DNA of 44,391 nucleotides from Lachnospiraceae bacterium (GCA_014804345.1 JAAUZZ010000024.1:41309-85699); one strand, 5' to 3'; counted from the stretch's first letter, positions 9,701-18,079 are shown. Made by a program: numbers and translations. The notes: generated by a model from the letters alone, not told the origin.

Positions 9701-10885
9701 CCTTCTTTAAAACTCGGCGATACAGTCATATTAAGCGGCGTAAATGCAGACGCGTCTGTAGCATTGTATAACGGAAAGACAGAACTTTCATGCACAGATT
9801 ATACTGTCACAAAAGCGGAAGGCGAGGGCGTGACGGTTACAAAGGAGGGCAGTAAGCTCAAAGTGGCTTACACAGGTGAGAAGAATGGAAACTATAAGGT
9901 TACAGTTCGGAAAAATACCTGGGCATCCGATGCTGACATGGAACTTAAAGGCAAGATTTCCGTATTAGATCCCGCAAAGGCAAAACTTGGAGCAGACTTG
10001 GCGAAAGTGACTATTAATATTAGCGAAGGCTACAGCGCGCCCGTTACAATCAGTGCAGGAATCAAAGGCAGCGGCGTATCCGTAGACCTTACGGCAAAAC
10101 CCGCAAAGGACAAGGACGCACAGGCAGTCACGGCGGAAGTTCTCGGCAGCGGAAAAATTCGGATAACCCCGAAGGACGGTGCGGCGAAAGGAAGCTATAA
10201 GATTGCAATAGACGGCAGTGTTGGCGGAACGGCAGTCAAGGGAATGACGGTAAGTGTGACGCTTACCGATAAAGCACCCGAGGCAAAGCTTGCCGCAAAG
10301 GGCAAAATCAACCTTGCAAACAGGGAAGGCACATCAATCACTTACACACCGTCCCTCAAAAATCTTCCGGAAACACTTTCGATCAAGAATGTGCGAATGG
10401 ATAAGACGGCGGAGGACAGCGGATTTTTCAATGTAAAGATGACCAATGACGGCAAGGTGGTTATGACGGCAGTTACAGGAAAGACAATGGATCCGAAGAC
10501 AAAATACAAACCCGTTCTGATTTTTACGCTCAGCAACGGCAAGACGCTTAAGACGGATGGAAAATTCACAGTCAGTGTCACAAACAAGCTGCCGAAGATA
10601 ACCGTAACCACGCTTAGCAGCGCGCTCTGCACATCAAATGCGGGACACAGAGCGTCTTATCAAGTAAATGCGGGAAACGGATATACAATCAGCAATGTGA
10701 CGACGGACGATACAAACTACAAAGTGACTTTTAACGGCAGAACAAATACAATAGCGGTATCGCTTGCAGATAATGCAAGTGTGGCGGCAGGCAACAAATA
10801 CACAGTGCCATGCACAGTATGCATCAAGGGAGCCGACAACACGACAAAACCGCTCACAGTGAAATTAAAGGTTATTGTATATTAA
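3722..10885 (+). CDS. Very large secreted protein with LRR segment and bacterial Ig-like (Big_2-type) domains
   Basis: 2387 aa; signal peptide MFRRVLSILLCGCLLAGSLPVTGVAA; acidic Glu/Thr-rich linker; LRR segment (LTGLKSLNLTGNELTKIPDLSKNTSLTSVNLNEN); Big_2-like repeats (VSPTQLSLNL...VATVAADKADKNKAVVTAVGEGTTTISIT); no LPXTG tail. Confidence 0.85.
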   Translation: MFRRVLSILLCGCLLAGSLPVTGVAAEEQAIETTQVTAENAGRDDNNTSTQLENDADAFDTAENVDSVDRENGQNAEIAGTVTEEKIKENQTVTETKTAEPEDKTKIDENADVSEEVDETEETQTQALAEEADAGETAVNKDEADDITPEITLSPLSLGGKLNIRLTGVSETAGSYRAIAYVKTEENSWRQLDSDSYMELTSENNYEGEWLIYSDSYIGAGSSYDIRIDIQKDYSVISSESLTLNTSKISLNLEVKEIAGKSAIITCGFEESDEFLEWHGHAYGKVYYRVKGSDSEWKENSSIYLYPYSENPTELRNLALDTEYEMKVTANNDENVIYGTTEFKTTEGTTQGMFRDLNVRFSGFAVSVYGYYTPSDYADTTEVYLVEKDNTGALLAQSKLDYSSKYISENVTLRMETAKVQLKAVETLEDMDSEENPVKKEYLSDEYTRGSVPNVTFGISNTSAGVSTFHADLTYTGDMCLGSSSQTIYAALYYGKPGEDLETNPKTTSVSYSKDGSKTQTLTFSGLTENTAYHGKIVVYVGSPIIVYEQEIELDNFTTKENKTYLLDTTFPDARLRELIRSRASLGSSATEVTAVQLEKITYLSAQRSDFDTAVITDLTGIELLTELTSLYVQNNEISDTPAIDWSKLTGLKSLNLTGNELTKIPDLSKNTSLTSVNLNENLIPAEEFEAVSAKLPEGVRLSSDVQSSQRLGGLTVISEDTYYQIAGKSPLLIKVKGYKTGLPYTFRYTVDGNAITFSNQTWGSDGYIQYKTNTGLELGSHTLTVEMYQKGNKISDKSVAFQMAEGGAYLEKDLYRFNAQENYYNIDVYSNKEVSAAYMQNGDSVIAVDMDIDSWASSYEYRYKTLSNSGIYLDGLNIYQSYLDLRCIRNKNPEAGTYDLKVVYDDNTEETLQGVIEIIDKAFVKGGSIGYRYDSTGSFFYLSIEGYGFDATKLEYAFTYGGKQQAAEYVNAKETSSGYIIKFKKADTWTPKEGDSVQVKLTPKGGYDVILDKDTFTVSISQGIYYCAYNKASNKLEVGITSNLKRENVTFKLARYNSWDDAYQQNNVIETIDVNPEIVTETISYLVPMKDGEVYRLPSGCYYRLDMISGGYNDNETFEIYGESTNYWSSSKYVGEGTGEKSFYYYSEIPFGDESSEKDFQAEITGEKLTTVLRAKKVWTYSYHSDSLTTVGMTFDMSSLTQGSYAITLYYKDEKLSSYNITVLPTDKFVITSDYHPYAYWIDDSSFRVYFNTINIATSDEFTVSLTDIFGNPVSGLKTEILNRYTDSVYVKVTGLKKSDAYRYYYIKVTHNTFGEAYKPDRTTKYFTDERGKYEEISDSKFTWTSTNNRMSGIGMYNDIVFPVTVKVYKPYETELVTSFTITKGDLESGTSNPAWYYFKQTLIDELPDKDALYDVAVIDSNGQTDLWTENPIGLRQSSTTSTWTVSPTQLSLNLDNDEAKTGTITVKGNAGTPTFKSDNAKVATVAADKADKNKAVVTAVGEGTTTISITADKTTKTVAVTVTKEPIKPTGISITAPESAAVGDKVAISASVTPVGAWTQQDSITWTSSDSSVISIPAGSTGLEVEADALKAGSATITAVLDGTEFTASCEITVVKKISDEEQDEIAKEIGVLCFLEGADTTLADIALPDGWSWEDPTQKPTVDNSHPVQDFAAVYSKDDVSFERYLDVYVSKLDSVRITGKSTVNSQKEALYTCAYTYVGADFDSGYEVNWQWTLGQNLAAETNTGERIAVKVSGNDTLSVTMTVTNPTTGKAVSQDALLQITAGEIPDSEPELENKKITIYKNSTQHVPIGLVAKDGNSVTAVTVADNTDFKFERDEDGEWLIGLTDSGKGKYAKKTTETLTLKVETESGKECEKTLGVTVDVTEITTKNVKFKQTVKPNAAYSDTDTVTAEFSVSSKYIIEDITAVQGSTAEKFAVKSYNEASGILVLEAKTNVLDKDAKTYPAKVEVKVRDYGTWTLDLNVAVQNKKPSLKLGDTVILSGVNADASVALYNGKTELSCTDYTVTKAEGEGVTVTKEGSKLKVAYTGEKNGNYKVTVRKNTWASDADMELKGKISVLDPAKAKLGADLAKVTINISEGYSAPVTISAGIKGSGVSVDLTAKPAKDKDAQAVTAEVLGSGKIRITPKDGAAKGSYKIAIDGSVGGTAVKGMTVSVTLTDKAPEAKLAAKGKINLANREGTSITYTPSLKNLPETLSIKNVRMDKTAEDSGFFNVKMTNDGKVVMTAVTGKTMDPKTKYKPVLIFTLSNGKTLKTDGKFTVSVTNKLPKITVTTLSSALCTSNAGHRASYQVNAGNGYTISNVTTDDTNYKVTFNGRTNTIAVSLADNASVAAGNKYTVPCTVCIKGADNTTKPLTVKLKVIVY

Positions 10886-10899
10886 TTTGATGCTTTATT

Positions 10900-10957
10900 A
10901 TATCCCTTTCTCTGAAATGGCAGATTTGTCGTTTTGGAGAGAGGGATATTTTTTTCT
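10900..10957 (+). terminator. Rho-independent terminator after the surface protein gene
   Basis: ATATCCCTTTCTC...GAGAGAGGGATAT followed by a T run. Confidence 0.75.
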
Positions 10958-11024
10958 TGTTTGGCTGCTGTGGAAATGGTACACTGTATATAAGATTATG
11001 GAAGATTAGAGGGAGGTTGTGCAA

Positions 11025-12947
11025 ATGGAGCAGGACAGACTGTTAAACCAACTAATGGACGAAAAATTGAAATACTTAAGGCTTCTGGCGGAAAAATACC
11101 CTTCGATTCCGTCCGTGTGCAGAGAGATTATCAATCTCAAGGCGATTTTAAATCTGCCAAAGGGAACGGAACACTTTATGAGCGATATTCACGGCGAATA
11201 TGAGGCATTTTACCATATTTTGAACAATGCGGCAGGCGTTATCAAGGAGAAGGTTGATCTACTGTTTTCGGAACGGCTCTCCGCGCGGGACAGGCAGGAG
11301 ATTTGCACGCTCGTGTATTATCCCGAGGAAAAGATAAAACTTTTGAAAAGACAGAATGTTATAACACCACATTGGTACAAGGTAACCCTTAAACATCTGA
11401 CAGAGCTTGCGAAGCTCCTCTCGTCAAAGTATACACGTTCGAAAGTTAGAAAGGCGATTCCGACAGAATTCAGCTTTATTATTGACGAGCTGTTACATGC
11501 GCAGCCGGATGAGGATAACAACCAGTTTGTCTATCATGAGAAGATTATCGAAACGATCATTGATATTGACAGCGCGGACGCGTTTATCGGGGCGCTCTGC
11601 CGCCTGATTAAGCGGCTTGCAGTGGACAGGCTGCATATTGTCGGAGATATTTACGACAGAGGACCAAAGGCGGACAAGATTATGGACTTGCTGATTACGC
11701 ATCATTCCGTCGATATCGAGTGGGGAAATCATGATATCTTGTGGATGGGCGCAGCATGTGGCAACGAGGCGTGCATTGCAAACATTTTGCGCAACAATAT
11801 TAAATATAACAATATTGAAATTCTCGAAAATTCCTATGCGATCAGTCTTCGCGTGCTGGCTCTTTTTGCGGAGCATACATATCCCGGAATTGAGCCGATG
11901 GACGCCGCGTTAAAAGCGATTTCCGTGATCCTGTTCAAGCTTGAGGGACAGATTATCATGCGCCATCCCGAGTATGATATGGACGACAGACTGCTTTTGG
12001 ATAAAATGGATTTGGAACGCGGCGTGGTACAAATCGGCAACAAGGAATATGAGTTGAACGACACCTATTTTCCGACTGTCAACAAAGAAAATCCGTATGC
12101 GCTTACAGCAGAGGAGCAAGAGGTGATTGACGATCTGCGCACGGCGTTTACAAACAGTCATATGTTGCGAAAACATGTTCGGTTTTTGTACGAAAAGGGA
12201 AATATTTATTTATGCTACAACGATAATCTGCTTTTCCACGGCTGTATCCCGATGGACGAAAACGGTGATTTTGACGGAATGCGGATCGGTGATACGATGT
12301 ACCGCGGTAAGGAATATATGGACTATGCCTGTAAGGTAGCAAGACGCGCGTTTTTTGACACTTACGACCAGTCGAGCAACGATTTCATGTGGTATTTGTG
12401 GTGCGGCAAAAAATCACCGCTTTCCGGCAGAAATATGAAAACCTTTGAACGTACTTTTGTAATCGACAAGTCCACCTATGACGAGCCGAAAAACCCGTAT
12501 TACAGCTTTTATCAACAGGAAAAATACTGTCGTAAAATTCTGCATGAGTTTGGAATGGACAGCTCAATTTCCCACATTATCAACGGTCATACGCCGATCA
12601 AAGTCGCAAAAGGTGAATCGCCGCTGAAGGCGAATAATCGTCTGATTGTCATTGACGGAGGCTTTTGCCGTGCATATCAGAAAACGACAGGCATTGCGGG
12701 CTACACGCTGATCTACAATTCCCACGGAATGCGTCTCAAAGCGCATCAGCCGTTTGAGAGCGTGGCAAAGGTGCTTTCGGAGAATAAGGACATTGAGTCG
12801 ACCTCGAACTTTTTTGAAACGGAGAGCGAGCGCGTGATGGTATACGATACTGACAACGGAAAGGTCATACTGGAAACCATCAATGACTTGGAGCTGTTGC
12901 TGCTTGCCTACAGGCGCGGACTGATCAGCGTCGGAAAAGAAGTGTAA
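11025..12947 (+). CDS. fbp: Fructose-1,6-bisphosphatase class III
   Basis: MSDIHGEYEAF, GDIYDRGPKADKIMD, WGNHDILWMGA metallophosphatase motifs typical of FBPase III. ATG at 11025 preferred over the tracked GTG at 11019, because GGGAGG (11011-11016) has sensible spacing only to 11025. Confidence 0.94.
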   Translation: MEQDRLLNQLMDEKLKYLRLLAEKYPSIPSVCREIINLKAILNLPKGTEHFMSDIHGEYEAFYHILNNAAGVIKEKVDLLFSERLSARDRQEICTLVYYPEEKIKLLKRQNVITPHWYKVTLKHLTELAKLLSSKYTRSKVRKAIPTEFSFIIDELLHAQPDEDNNQFVYHEKIIETIIDIDSADAFIGALCRLIKRLAVDRLHIVGDIYDRGPKADKIMDLLITHHSVDIEWGNHDILWMGAACGNEACIANILRNNIKYNNIEILENSYAISLRVLALFAEHTYPGIEPMDAALKAISVILFKLEGQIIMRHPEYDMDDRLLLDKMDLERGVVQIGNKEYELNDTYFPTVNKENPYALTAEEQEVIDDLRTAFTNSHMLRKHVRFLYEKGNIYLCYNDNLLFHGCIPMDENGDFDGMRIGDTMYRGKEYMDYACKVARRAFFDTYDQSSNDFMWYLWCGKKSPLSGRNMKTFERTFVIDKSTYDEPKNPYYSFYQQEKYCRKILHEFGMDSSISHIINGHTPIKVAKGESPLKANNRLIVIDGGFCRAYQKTTGIAGYTLIYNSHGMRLKAHQPFESVAKVLSENKDIESTSNFFETESERVMVYDTDNGKVILETINDLELLLLAYRRGLISVGKEV

Positions 12948-12963
12948 AAAAAATAAGAAATAT

Positions 12964-13002
12964 AAAACGCAGCGGGATTTTGATTTCCCACTGCGTTTTT
13001 TT
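12964..13002. terminator. Bidirectional terminator between convergent fbp and alanine symporter gene
   Basis: AAAACGCAGCGGGA...TCCCACTGCGTTTTTTT; A/T runs on both sides. Confidence 0.85.
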
Positions 13003-13021
13003 GATTCCATATGTGAATTGG

Positions 13022-14572
13022 TTAATTCTGCTCGTTTGCAAGCTTGATTTCCTGTTCCTTCTGAATATCTTCAAAAGCGGAAATCATCGGTTTTTCTTTC
13101 GAATTCTTAAAGACACGAGCGACGTAGTTATTTGTAATCTTAATGACCGTACCGGAAAGCGCAAGCACGCCAATCAAGTTGGGAAGCGCCATCAGTCCGT
13201 TAAACGTATCGGAGATATCCCACGCAAGGTCAAGGCTCATGGTTGCACCAAACACGATAAATACCACGAAAACAACCTTGTAGATAATCGTAGCTTTTGT
13301 GCCGAATAAAAACTCCCATGCCTTTGTGCCGTAGTAACTCCAGCCGAGCACAGTCGAAAATGCGAAGAGTAAGACGGCAATCGCGATGAACATACCGCCG
13401 AAATTGATGCCGCCGATATTAAATACGGTACCGAACGCTTCGCTGACAAGAGCAGTCTGTTCGTTTGCGGAGAGCATTTCACCCGTATGTAAGTCGATCA
13501 GTCCCGTTGAGAGGATTGAAAACGCCGTGAGCGTACAAACGATGATCGTGTCCGCAAACACCTCGAAGATACCCCACATACCCTGCTTTACAGGTTCTAC
13601 AACGTTTGATGCGGAATGAACCATTACGGACGAGCCAAGTCCCGCCTCGTTCGAGAACACGCCGCGCTTAAAGCCCCATGTCACAGCATTCTTTACCGCG
13701 AGACCGATAGCTGCGCCGCCGATTGCACGGAAACCGAATGCGAATGAGAAAATGGAACTCAATACGGCGCCGACTTTTCCGATATTAAAAATAAAGATTA
13801 CAAGCGCACCGAGTATGTAGGCGCATGCCATAAACGGAACGACTTTTTCCGTTACCTGTGCGATTCGCTTAATGCCGCCGACAACGACAAGTCCGGCAAG
13901 TATCATCAGAACGATGCCGACAATCAGCGCATAGAGGTTTATTTCCGCAGCGCCGAACGCTAGTGTGCGGTCAAGCGCTTCGATGCGGAAAACGGAAGTA
14001 ATGTTTTTGGCGATGGTATTCACCTGGCTCATATTTCCGATACCGAACGATGCAAGCACACAGAAGAGTGAGAAAAGTACCGCAAGTGCTTTACCGATGA
14101 CGGCACAGCCCTTCTTGGAGCCAAGACCGTCTCTTAAATAATACATTGCGCCGCCGCACCACTCGTCCTGACTGTTCTTTCTTCTGTAATAGATACCGAG
14201 CACGTTTTCCGAGTAGTTTGTCATCATTCCGAAGAACGCCGAAAGCCACATCCAGAAGATGGTTCCGGGACCGCCTGCGGCGATCGCGGCAGCGACACCG
14301 GCAATATTACCGACGCCGATGGTGGCGGCAAGCGCCGTACAGAGCGCCTGGAACTGTGAAATCGATGACTTTTCGCTGGAGTCCTTGACACTGTGTCCTT
14401 TCTTGAAGACACCGCCGATGGTGTTCGAGCTGACATGACCCGCATGTGTTAACTGGAAAAATTTTGTTCGTACCGTCAGATAGATGCCGGTACCGATAAT
14501 TAAGATCAGCATGGGAATTCCCCATACCACGCCGTTTATGGCGCCGTTTACTTTTGCTATGAGATCAAGCAT
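13022..14572 (-). CDS. Sodium:alanine (glycine) symporter, AGCS family
   Basis: 516 aa; NGVVWGIPMLILIIGTGIYLTVRTKFFQ, ATIGVGNIAGVAAAIAAGGPGTIFWMW, GVFSNEAGLGSSVMVHS signatures. Confidence 0.95.
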   Translation of the reverse strand: MLDLIAKVNGAINGVVWGIPMLILIIGTGIYLTVRTKFFQLTHAGHVSSNTIGGVFKKGHSVKDSSEKSSISQFQALCTALAATIGVGNIAGVAAAIAAGGPGTIFWMWLSAFFGMMTNYSENVLGIYYRRKNSQDEWCGGAMYYLRDGLGSKKGCAVIGKALAVLFSLFCVLASFGIGNMSQVNTIAKNITSVFRIEALDRTLAFGAAEINLYALIVGIVLMILAGLVVVGGIKRIAQVTEKVVPFMACAYILGALVIFIFNIGKVGAVLSSIFSFAFGFRAIGGAAIGLAVKNAVTWGFKRGVFSNEAGLGSSVMVHSASNVVEPVKQGMWGIFEVFADTIIVCTLTAFSILSTGLIDLHTGEMLSANEQTALVSEAFGTVFNIGGINFGGMFIAIAVLLFAFSTVLGWSYYGTKAWEFLFGTKATIIYKVVFVVFIVFGATMSLDLAWDISDTFNGLMALPNLIGVLALSGTVIKITNNYVARVFKNSKEKPMISAFEDIQKEQEIKLANEQN

Positions 14573-14600
14573 ACATTTCCTCCTTTTAAATATGTAATGG

Positions 14601-14774
14601 TTCAGCCATGCTCATTCATAAGTCACCCGAATATAAATTGCTGCCAGTAATATACAGACTTTGCGAGTGACTTATTTCATGTCGGGCGTTCGCCCTATAG
14701 AATCGCTTGTACAATCTGCTCTTAGTGAGCAAGCTCCCACGAGCAGATTGCACAATCAATTCTGCATGGCTCAA
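14601..14774 (-). other. Multibranched structured leader upstream of the alanine symporter
   Basis: Closing stem AGCCATGC (14604-14611)/GCATGGCT (14764-14771); internal stems 14618-14626/14667-14675, GGGCGTTCGCCC 14684-14695, and 15-bp stem 14707-14721/14741-14755. Confidence 0.6.
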
Positions 14775-14781
14775 TTGTTAC

Positions 14782-14835
14782 AAAAAAAGAATATTCCATA
14801 ATCGGCGCGTCATTGCGTCTTCTGTGGAATATTCT
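14782..14835 (-). terminator. Strong intrinsic terminator on - strand, about 210 nt upstream of the symporter start
   Basis: AGAATATTCCA/TGGAATATTCT 11-bp perfect stem followed on the - strand by a T7 run. Confidence 0.8.
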
Positions 14836-14846
14836 CTTATATTATA

Positions 14847-14875
14847 TTTATACATGTTTTTTTCGTTGTATGCAA
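14847..14875 (-). promoter_or_regulatory. Putative promoter just upstream of the - strand terminator
   Basis: On - strand: TTGCAT (14870-14875), 17-nt spacer, TATAAA (14847-14852). Confidence 0.45.
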
Positions 14876-15384
14876 GGAAAATATGTATATTTATTAAAAT
14901 TTTGTAAAATATTGATAAAGAATCTTTCTTACACGGCATAAAAGGGGAAAATTGTACCATAATCGCTGCGCAATTACGGTAAGTTTATGCCCATTCGGGC
15001 GTATATAACGTCGATAGACATGATACCCCGTAAAAGGGAGGATGCCAAGTAATCTGCGGACTACTTGGCATTTATTATGAAAAAGTTATTAATTAAGTAT
15101 TATTATCGTTTGTCAACATCGTTTGTAAATTTTCTTTACAAACGAGGCGTTTTTGTTTCGCCTGTGATTACAGTATAGAGAATTAAAATGTCCAAACAAT
15201 GTTTTTTTATTGAATAAATTTTCAAAAAAATATGAACGAATTGTGAACGGCGTTTTTGGAAACGTGTGAACATTTGATAAAATTGGGAAAACTGCTGTAA
15301 CCATGCAAAAAATTTCTGTTCAATATTTTCAGTCCAAAATATAGCCAAACAAATAAAAGTATGATACACTCATGTAAACAGAAA

Positions 15385-15404
15385 TATGACAATCGATTGA
15401 CATA
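15385..15404. promoter_or_regulatory. LacI-family operator candidate upstream of GH32
   Basis: TATGACAATCGATTGACATA, near-perfect 20-bp palindrome with central CG; identical copy at 19701-19720. Confidence 0.75.
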
Positions 15405-15462
15405 CGCATTCCAAAAAGGTTTTGCATGAGTATGTGATACGATAATGAGCGAGGTAGTAGCT

Positions 15463-16992
15463 ATGGAAAGGAAATTAAAAATCACAGAACGTTATTTGTA
15501 TATACCAATCTGTGCAGACTGTGAGGAAAGGAAACTTCAGATTTTTTTGGACGATGAAGAAACATTCCGAAAAAAAATCTATGAATTCAAGGTTCCGATT
15601 GCAGAATCTGAAACGGAAGAATACCCTTATGATTATTTTGCGGAAATTCCGATGGAGCAATATTTGGACAAAGAAATTCTAATCTGTATTGACGCTCCGG
15701 AGGCATTTACGGACTTGATAAAAAACGAAGGAAAACAGGAGGCGTCAAAAGAACGCAGACCGTTGATTCATTTCACGGCAGACACAGGATGGACGAATGA
15801 TCCGAACGGTATGATTTACGCAAACGGTGTTTATCATTTATATTTTCAATATAACCCATTCAATATCACATGGGAAAACATGAGTTGGGGACATGCGGTT
15901 AGTACGGACTTACTGCACTGGAAACAGGAGGATACGGTTCTGTTTCCGGACGAAAGCGGCACAATGTTCTCCGGCTGCGCAGTAGCAAATGAGCGTGAAC
16001 TGTTGGGACTGCCCAAAGACGCACTCTTGTTTTTCTACACAGCCGCGGGAGGATCTAATCAGTGGAGCAAGGGCTTAGCATTTACGCAGAAAATCGCTTA
16101 CAGTCTTGATGGCGGAAAGACACTGATCAAAATGTCCGCTCCATGCCTGGGCACGATTGAGAAGGAAAACCGTGATCCCAAGATATACTGGCACGAGGAA
16201 ACACAGGCATATATTATGGCGTTATTTTTAGAAGATAACGATTTTGCGATATTACGTTCCAAAGATTTATTCCATTGGGAGCAGTCTGACCGTTTCACAT
16301 TGGAGGATGCGTGGGAGTGCCCCGATCTCTTTCATCTGATTTCCGACGCGGGAGAAAGCTGCTGGTTTTTCTGGTCCGCAGACGGTTTTTATTATGAGGG
16401 TGAATTTGACGGCTTTCACTTCAAGACACAAGGCAAAAAACAAAAAGCATATGTCAACGGCATTCCTTATGCGGCGCAGTCCTATTTTGGCGTTGCGGAC
16501 CGCGTGATTTCCATACCGTGGCTGCGCATCAAAAATGACGGCAGAATGTTCACTGGAGCATACGGAATCCCCGTAGAACTGGCTTGCAAAAAAACCGCGA
16601 ATGGGTTTATACTAATACAAAGACCTGTCAGAGAGTTAATGCAGCAGGCAAAGCGCATCGACAGCGGCAATCTGACAGGGAAAGGCGAAGGCAGAAAGGC
16701 GTATGTGCTGGAAATGTCTGCCAAAGAGGACTACAAAGGCAATTATCTTTGGAAGATGAACGGCAGCGTCGTTGAATATCAGCCCCAATCAGGACAATTT
16801 CTGGTCGATGAGGACAATTATCAGATTGGCTGCGGATATAAAGAATTTCTCTTTATCATAGACGACAGGATTTTGGAGGTCTTTTTCGACGGAGGGATAC
16901 AGCTTGGTACATTTGTTCTAAAGGAGGCAGACATTCAGCTTGAGATACCATATGAGGCAGCGGCTCAATATACGGTATATGAAGTAGAGTAG
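15463..16992 (+). CDS. Glycoside hydrolase family 32 (sucrose-6-phosphate hydrolase/beta-fructosidase), intracellular
   Basis: FTADTGWTNDPNGMIYANGVYHLYFQYNP, RDPKIYW, WECPDLF motifs; no signal peptide. ATG 15463 preferred over 15445 because GAGGTAG lies just upstream of 15463. Confidence 0.92.
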   Translation: MERKLKITERYLYIPICADCEERKLQIFLDDEETFRKKIYEFKVPIAESETEEYPYDYFAEIPMEQYLDKEILICIDAPEAFTDLIKNEGKQEASKERRPLIHFTADTGWTNDPNGMIYANGVYHLYFQYNPFNITWENMSWGHAVSTDLLHWKQEDTVLFPDESGTMFSGCAVANERELLGLPKDALLFFYTAAGGSNQWSKGLAFTQKIAYSLDGGKTLIKMSAPCLGTIEKENRDPKIYWHEETQAYIMALFLEDNDFAILRSKDLFHWEQSDRFTLEDAWECPDLFHLISDAGESCWFFWSADGFYYEGEFDGFHFKTQGKKQKAYVNGIPYAAQSYFGVADRVISIPWLRIKNDGRMFTGAYGIPVELACKKTANGFILIQRPVRELMQQAKRIDSGNLTGKGEGRKAYVLEMSAKEDYKGNYLWKMNGSVVEYQPQSGQFLVDEDNYQIGCGYKEFLFIIDDRILEVFFDGGIQLGTFVLKEADIQLEIPYEAAAQYTVYEVE

Positions 16993-17007
16993 AGGAGAAA
17001 TGAACAA

Positions 17008-17985
17008 ATGGCAACGTTAAAAGATGTTGCAAGGGAAGCAGGATTAACAGTCGGTACGGTATCGCGCGTTTTGAACAACCGCGGGTATATTAGTAACAAT
17101 GCGCGCAGGAAAGTGGACGAGGCGATGAAAAAACTCAATTATCGTCCCAATGAGATGGCGCGCTCTCTGCACAGTAAAAGTACGAACACGATCGGTCTGA
17201 TCGTACCGCATATCAGGCATCCGTATTTTGCAGAGATGATCAGTAATCTGGAAAATGAAGCTTATAAGAAAGGGTACAAGATTTTGCTGTGCAATTCTCA
17301 GAGCATCCGCGAGAAGGAGCGGGAATACATCGACATTTGCACGAGCAACAGGGTAGCGGGGCTGATTCTCTGCAGCGGAACGGTAGATACGAAAGTGTTT
17401 GATGAGATTGATATTCCGGTAATCACTGTCGAGCGCTTTCTGGATAACGGAACCGCATGCGTGGAGTGTGACAACAGACAAGGCGGCGCACTGGCTGCTG
17501 AGAGGCTGATTTCGTGTGGCTGCAAAAATCTTGTGCATATCGGTAATATCGGCACAATTCCTATGCCGGCGGATATGCGTACGGAAGGTTTTCGAGAAGT
17601 ATGCGCATCGAGGAACATTTCGTTCACGGAAGTGTCAACACAGGAAGCGCAGTATAACAGTATGAAATACGATGAAATGATAGAAAGCGTCTTACGGGAA
17701 TATCCCAAAACGGATGGAATGTTTCTAAACAGTGATGTATTGGCGGCACAGGCGTTACAAGTGTGCCGCAAATTGCATATTTCTGTGCCCGATCAAATGA
17801 AAATAGTCGGATTTGACGATGTCAACATTGCCTCGCTGACGACGCCGCAGCTTACGACCATTCATCAACCTGTAAAAGAAATGGCAGAGATTGCAGTCAA
17901 TTTGCTCCATGAATCCGTTTCCGGCAAACTTGTGGCAAAACGAACCATGCTTCCGGTCTATTTGGTAGAACGGGAAACAACTTAA
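17008..17985 (+). CDS. LacI-family transcriptional regulator (sucrose/fructan operon)
   Basis: MATLKDVAREAGLTVGTVSRVLNNRGYIS HTH followed by a periplasmic-binding-like domain. Confidence 0.94.
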   Translation: MATLKDVAREAGLTVGTVSRVLNNRGYISNNARRKVDEAMKKLNYRPNEMARSLHSKSTNTIGLIVPHIRHPYFAEMISNLENEAYKKGYKILLCNSQSIREKEREYIDICTSNRVAGLILCSGTVDTKVFDEIDIPVITVERFLDNGTACVECDNRQGGALAAERLISCGCKNLVHIGNIGTIPMPADMRTEGFREVCASRNISFTEVSTQEAQYNSMKYDEMIESVLREYPKTDGMFLNSDVLAAQALQVCRKLHISVPDQMKIVGFDDVNIASLTTPQLTTIHQPVKEMAEIAVNLLHESVSGKLVAKRTMLPVYLVERETT

Positions 17986-17998
17986 TTGATAATCGAAT

Positions 17999-18079
17999 CG
18001 AGTAGGAGAGCTTCCTACTCGTTGCGCGGGGTGCGTGTTGCGAAGCAACTGATTTCCTTACGCACCCCTGTGCATAAAA
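17999..18079 (-). repeat. Structured repeat family F1, copy b
   Basis: On - strand: GCTTTTTATGCACAGGGGTGCGT-AAGGAAATCA-GTTGCTTCGCAAC-ACGCACCCC-GCGCAA-CGAGTAGGA...TCCTACTCG-ATTC; homologous to 34222-34314 on +. Confidence 0.75.

Noticed and set aside
3722-10885. Sortase-anchored adhesin
   Set aside because: No LPXTG motif, hydrophobic segment or basic tail at the C-terminus.
14574-14780. Glycine riboswitch upstream of the alanine symporter
   Set aside because: Expected from gene identity, but the conserved glycine aptamer core was not visible; kept as an unassigned structured leader.
14707-14907. 66-aa + strand ORF in the symporter/GH32 intergenic region
   Set aside because: Covers the inverted-repeat and terminator DNA; no RBS or recognisable protein features.
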